DNA from: Achatina immaculata
Lineage: Eukaryota; Mollusca; Gastropoda; Stylommatophora; Achatinidae
Direction: 5' to 3'
NCBI GenBank assembly: GCA_009760885.1
Contig: CM019702.1
Location: 52,923,282-52,987,281 of the forward strand
Length of the DNA: 64,000 nucleotides
In this document: piece after piece, positions 59,954 through 64,000 of the stretch
Numbering within the stretch: position 1 is the stretch's first letter
How the letters are laid out: the number at the start of each line of letters is the position of its first letter
Position numbers and translations under genes: made by a program
The notes under the pieces: model-generated
Told to the model about the DNA's origin: nothing
What the model saw: the letters and a program-made list of their open reading frames with translations, nothing else
Databases searched by the model: none

Positions 59954-60627
59954 CTTAACAATGTAACCTGCACCCTGTTTATTTATAAAATATACAAACA
60001 TTTGACAGAAAAATAGAAGTTGTATTCGTTTATGTAATATTTGCCTGCTTGTAGCATGCCATGAAAAAATAAGACTAAAAAGTGTCAATCTTCGCAAAAC
60101 ATGAAAACAGAAATGAAACTTAAACAACTGCACTCTCTTTTCTTTTCTTGCTCACACAAAAGATGAAGACGGCAAGAGTCCGTAAAGCTACTTAGATAAG
60201 AAAATACAGTCAACCTCATTATTACCTAAAAAGGGATTCTTAATCCATTTTTAATGTTATTGTGTGTCATTTCATTTTATCATGGTACTTGTACATTTGC
60301 GAATAGAAAAGATTTAACACTTATTGCTAGATGACACGCACTGGTGATGTTCGCATGTTGTGTTCATTTATAATATCTATGTCGAGTGTCAGGACCTCTT
60401 ACTGAAAGAAGCGAATAAAAATCCTGTGTTGGAAAACGAAAGTTAACACTGACTAATATTTTCATATTTTTGTTTGTTTGTTATGAGTATACATTTTCTT
60501 CTACTTTGAATTGACACCTTGAAAGTGTTGCAAAAGAGAAACCATAACTCGTGTATTTTGCGTCCGATTGCAAAGAAATTGTGTGACTAACTGCAGTGAT
60601 TAGTGTGTTAGTAGGGAAGGAACATTT
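59954..60627. other. 3' flank of receptor unit D, proximal part; exon 3 missing
   Basis: Landmarks 'GCCATGAAAAAATAAGAC' (60058), 'GATGAAGACGGCAAGAGTC' (60163) and 'GTCGAGTGTCAGGACC' (60381) align in order with 24455-24800 upstream of gene B exon 3. Similarity fades near 60540, where exon 3 would be expected; no receptor coding sequence follows. Confidence 0.55.
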
Positions 60628-61257
60628 GACGATATTAAATTTTAGACAAGTGAGGCGACACTCTCAACATTTGACGATATTAAATTTTAGACAAGTGAGG
60701 CGACACTCTCAACATTTGACGATATTAAATTTTAGACAAGTGAGGTGACACTCTCAACATTTGACGATATTAAATTTTAGACAAGTGAGGTGACACTCTC
60801 AACATTTGACGATATTAAATTTTAGACAAGTGAGGCGACATTCTCAACATTTGACGATATTAAATTTTAGACAAGTGAGGCGACACTCTCAACATTTGAC
60901 GATATTAAATTTTAGACAAGTGAGGCGACACTCTCAACATTTGACGATATTAAATTTTAGACAAGTGAGGTGACACTCTCAACATTTGACGATATTAAAT
61001 TTTAGACAAGTGAGGTGACACTCTCAACATTTGACGATATTAAATTTTAGACAAGTGAGGCGACACTCTCAACATTTGACGATGTTAAATTTTAGACAAG
61101 TGAGGCGACACTCTCAACATTTGACGATGTTAAATTTTAGACAAGTGAGGCGACACTCTCAACATTTGACGATATTAAATTTTAGACAAGTGAGGTGACA
61201 CTCTCAACATTTGACGATATTAAATTTTAGACAAGTGAGGTGACACTCTCAACATTT
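60628..61257. repeat. 45-bp minisatellite, 14 units, with a 5-unit higher-order pattern
   Basis: Unit 'GACGATATTAAATTTTAGAC' + 'AAGTGAGG[C/T]GACACTCTCAACATTT'. Fourteen head-to-tail units almost without variation. The C/T site reads CC TT CCC TT CCC TT across the array, a period of five units (225 bp). Units 11 and 12 have GATGTT for GATATT, and unit 5 ends ATTCTC for ACTCTC. Confidence 0.97.
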
Positions 61258-61312
61258 GGCGGATCGAAATGAAAAGCCCACGCTCCCTAATAACGTGTGC
61301 GCCCTTGTCTTA

Positions 61313-61395
61313 CAGCAGTGACGTCTGTACAGTAGTGACATCTATACAGCAGTGACATCTGTACAGCAATGACATCTGTACAGCAGTGCCACATT
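61313..61395. repeat. 17-bp tandem repeat, ~4.5 units
   Basis: Units of the form 'CAGCAGTGACATCTGTA' with single-base variation; the last unit is partial. It starts about 55 bp after the 45-bp array. Confidence 0.92.
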
Positions 61396-61439
61396 GAGTG
61401 GTTTAAGTTTTAGACGACTACAGTTTGGAAAAAAAAAGT

Positions 61440-61740
61440 ATTTCAAGCATGTGTGAGTTTGTTTTCAAATTGTATAAGATTTTTAGCTAGGTCTGGCACT
61501 TTTTGGGCATGGTGGTCAAGCATTTCCTACGTATGTTCCATAGGGTGTATATCAGACGACGCTGCCGGCAATGGACGCAGAACATAATTTTATTCTGATG
61601 GAAAACTCAATGACGAGCTGAAGTGTCGTGCATAAAGGTAAAGACTTGTCTTTTGGTTTGAAAAAAAAAATGCCACAAAACATGAGGTGCCAGGACATTG
61701 TGATTTTCCACTGTGCAGTGATGTTCCCCCAAATTAGTCC
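61440..61740 (-). pseudogene. Tc1/mariner-like transposase relic (DDE C-terminal part)
   Basis: The minus strand around 61500-61580 translates 'RPLPAASSDIHPMEHT', stop, 'EMLDHHAQKVPDL', which matches the conserved Tc1 pattern WPA-SPD-NPIEH-W-x-L around the last catalytic acidic residue. Just upstream a weak 'HDTSARH' resembles the QDNARPH motif, in another frame. No terminal inverted repeats were found. Old and broken. Confidence 0.55.
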
Positions 61741-63090
61741 CAGCTGTGTTCTATAATTGTCTCTAATTCTCTGTACCTGTGACAGAATGTGGCATACATT
61801 AAGTTAGTCTGAGCAAAGGGAGATAGGTCGGAAGAGCAGGGTCAAGGAAGAGTGAATTTCTCCTGTGACTTTTTTTTTCTATAACGGTCTGTTACTGCAC
61901 GGGTTTCTTAAGAACAGCACAGGTAGACATTATATTTAGTAATGAGAGACTAAATATTTCAGGGTTATAAAGCGCGTTAGTCATGTTTGGTGAACTCGCA
62001 CGGAGTTATGACTATTATGTCTTTTCTTTTTGTTATAAGTGAAACTCAGAACAATTTTTTTTTCCCAGGAGTCTGAATTCAGCGAGAGACTAACTGTAAC
62101 TATTATGTTCACAAATACAGGATACAATGAACTATATGAGAGTTAACTAATCAAACAAGATAGCGCACACACATCTATACATACACACACAATACATATT
62201 CAGTGAAGTTCTTCTGACATTTCACTCTTGAACATTCACTAAGATAATTTCTAACAATATCTAACAAGTTATGTTTAGAACTTTGCTCTTTTAGAACAAA
62301 ACCTGGTGACTAGCGAATCGTGGTATGAGATGCTATTAGATATTCTATGGAATCAAGCCAGTACATATTGAAAAACAGCTTCAGTTAAAGAATGAAGTAT
62401 TACTATTGGATTTTAGATGGTAGGGAGGGAGTTTCAGATCTGTACCGCAGAATATGCAAGGCTTTTCTTGTACAGATCTAGCCTGGGTTTAGTAAGTAAA
62501 CAATTTCTTAAACGCTAGCTTTGTTTACTACTGGACGTAAACAATGGCCTCAAGTAGGAGGGCAAAATTATGTATGAACAAATTTGTGTTTGTTAAAGAG
62601 AGGAGAGGTACTGGTTATGAGAGAAGAGGAGAAATATTACTTACGAGAGGTGTCGAAGAAGGAGACAACCTCAGAAGAATAAGTATTAGTTACATAGGCT
62701 TTATTGTAGCTATGTAGATTAAGATAATATCAACAGGAGAAAAGAATTTTAAAAATGGGTTTTGTGAGGGAGGTTGTTTTTGGCTGGGCACATATTACAA
62801 GGGCTAGGACCTGGGTTAGTAATCATTTGGAAGGGTGCAGTTTAGGATCCCATGCACGGATGCACTTCTTATGGGAACAAATATTTATGAATTACCAGCA
62901 ATTTAATTCAGACGATAGAAGAACACCGGCTATAACGATAATGATAAAAACGAAGGTTAAAAAATGATAATGAAATACAGTTAAAATAATATGTAATAAA
63001 GTTCACAAAATAAACGCCAACATACGTTACAGTTTATCGTACTTCTGTACATTTAGATAAAACCAAAAGCCCCTAATGGGCAGTTTTAAA
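61741..63090. other. No gene seen
   Basis: AT-rich sequence. A 70-codon plus-strand frame (62755-62967) has no recognisable domain. A mildly purine-rich stretch is near 62590-62660. Confidence 0.4.
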
Positions 63091-63272
63091 AGAGCGAGAG
63101 AGAGAGAGAGAGGGGGAGAGAAAGAGGGAGAGAGAGAGGGGGGAGAGAGAGGGAGAGAGAGAGAGAAGGAGAAAGAGCGAGAGAGAGAGGGAGAGAGAGA
63201 GAGGGAAAGAGAGAGAGGGAGAGAAAGAGAGAGAGAGGGAGAGAGAAAGAAGGAGAAAGAGGGAGAGAGAAA
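63091..63272. repeat. (GA)n/(GGGA)n purine repeat
   Basis: About 180 bp of pure purine on the plus strand. The Arg/Glu-rich or Ser/Leu-rich open frames across it are low-complexity artefacts. Confidence 0.97.
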
Positions 63273-63689
63273 CATTAAAGTAATAGAAATATAATAAATA
63301 ATTCCAAATCCTACCATGAGCAGATACGTGCTAACCACTAGAAGACGGAACACGAAATCTCGAAACAAAATAGTAGAACGCATTTTGTAACCGCAAACAA
63401 CTCTCCCCAATTAAGAAACACAAATAACTTAAATGCAAAAGTTAAATAAATGCAACAAACAGCTGGTAAATAGATATAAACACTATTTTCATGTTTACAG
63501 ATCAATACTCATATCAGAACGGGACAATTCATAGTTTATGGTCAAGACCTACCGCTGTGTGCTTTTAGTAGCCTTACGGGGCTATGTGTGTTTATTTTCT
63601 GACTTAGAAATGTTGCTATTTTTTCAGCACTCCCTGTATATATAGATGAAAATGTACACGCTACTGTTTATTTTTCTTTATACAGCACA
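63273..63689. other. No gene seen
   Basis: AT-rich spacer between the purine repeat and the palindromic (AT)n. Confidence 0.4.
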
Positions 63690-63698
63690 AATCCAGTA

Positions 63699-63753
<55 letters not shown>

Positions 63754-63766
63754 GATTACCGGATTC
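63690..63766. repeat. (AT)n core inside a 14-bp inverted repeat
   Basis: 'AATCCAGTAATCAT' at the left and 'ATGATTACCGGATT' at the right are reverse complements except for one base, with about 50 bp of pure AT between them; the whole could form a long hairpin. Confidence 0.9.
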
Positions 63767-64000
63767 ATATAGACAAGAAAGTAAAAAGTTCAGCTAGAAG
63801 AGGTAAAAGAGAATACATAGACAATATGGCTAAGAGGCAGAAAAAGCAGCACAAACAGGAGACAGCAAAACTTTATATAACATACAAAAGAGGCTAACAG
63901 GTACTATTACATCTAAAGAAAGACCAATCCCTAGCAAAACTGGAACACTATTAACATCAAATAAAGACCAAAAGCAAAGATGGGCTGAACACTTCCAAGA
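63767..64000 (+). pseudogene. RTE-like LINE fragment running off the right edge
   Basis: Matches 44700-44940 of the 43389-46555 element: 'DKKVKSSARRGKREYIDNMA', a frameshift, then 'ETAKLYITYKRG'/'LYNIQKRLTGTITS' and 'KTGTLLTSNKDQKQRWAEHFQ'. It starts inside the ORF immediately after the palindromic (AT)n and continues beyond the window. Confidence 0.85.

Noticed and set aside
60628..61257. CRISPR-like array
   Set aside because: The units are contiguous with no unique spacers and the genome is animal; it is a minisatellite.
62755..62967. 70-codon plus-strand frame
   Set aside because: No domain, no splice or promoter support, length expected by chance.
63027..63410. 127-codon Ser/Leu-rich minus-strand frame
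   Set aside because: Produced by translating the purine microsatellite.

Overview
The window looks like AT-rich, intron-bearing animal DNA dense in non-LTR retrotransposons. The receptor family it carries (rhodopsin-like chemosensory GPCRs with an 'ERCLCI' sequence at the end of TM3) is, to my knowledge, typical of gastropod molluscs (Aplysia/Elysia-type chemosensory receptors). I therefore infer a gastropod; nothing here fixes the species.

Layout. The only host genes I can support are on the minus strand. Three receptor genes are in tandem: A (12679-19406), B (24996-36108) and C (47627-53405). Each has three exons of exactly 208, 215 and 597 bp joined by GT-AG introns, with no internal stop, giving 339 residues. 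An in-frame stop lies just upstream of each start codon. A broken exon 3 of a further copy lies at about 2960-3200. The 3' flank of yet another copy, with no exon 3, occupies about 57300-60540. The locus is thus an expanding and decaying chemoreceptor cluster of at least five units.

B and C come from one tandem duplication. The segment 20712-40271 recurs as 40271-58796, and the new junction can be read at about 40267-40273. After subtracting later insertions, both copies are about 13.4-13.5 kb. Eight insertions are private to one copy: a 5.5 kb I-like LINE and a 0.5 kb RTE fragment in B, and six RTE-type insertions in C (one almost full length). Each is flanked by a short target-site duplication (TSD) and has an unoccupied site in the sister copy. 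Older fragments occur in both copies.

Region by region. 1-970: I-like LINE RNase H relic, RTE tail, microsatellites. 970-3200: flank and exon 3 relic of a dead receptor. 3245-10790: SINE pieces and three RTE-like elements. 10790-12680: unassigned sequence plus a tRNA-derived SINE. 12679-19406: gene A with four RTE fragments in its introns. 19407-24995: A upstream and B downstream sequence. 24996-36108: gene B with the LINE in intron 1. 36109-47626: upstream sequence, duplication junction, near full-length RTE. 47627-53405: gene C. 53406-60540: C upstream and flank D with a GC-rich TSD-bounded insertion. 60628-61257: a 45-bp minisatellite with a five-unit higher-order pattern. 61313-64000: short repeats, a Tc1/mariner transposase relic, microsatellites and an RTE fragment leaving the window.

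The receptors probably act independently as alternative chemoreceptors. The mobile elements encode only their own mobilisation, and nearly all are visibly broken. All homology statements are by-eye comparisons.
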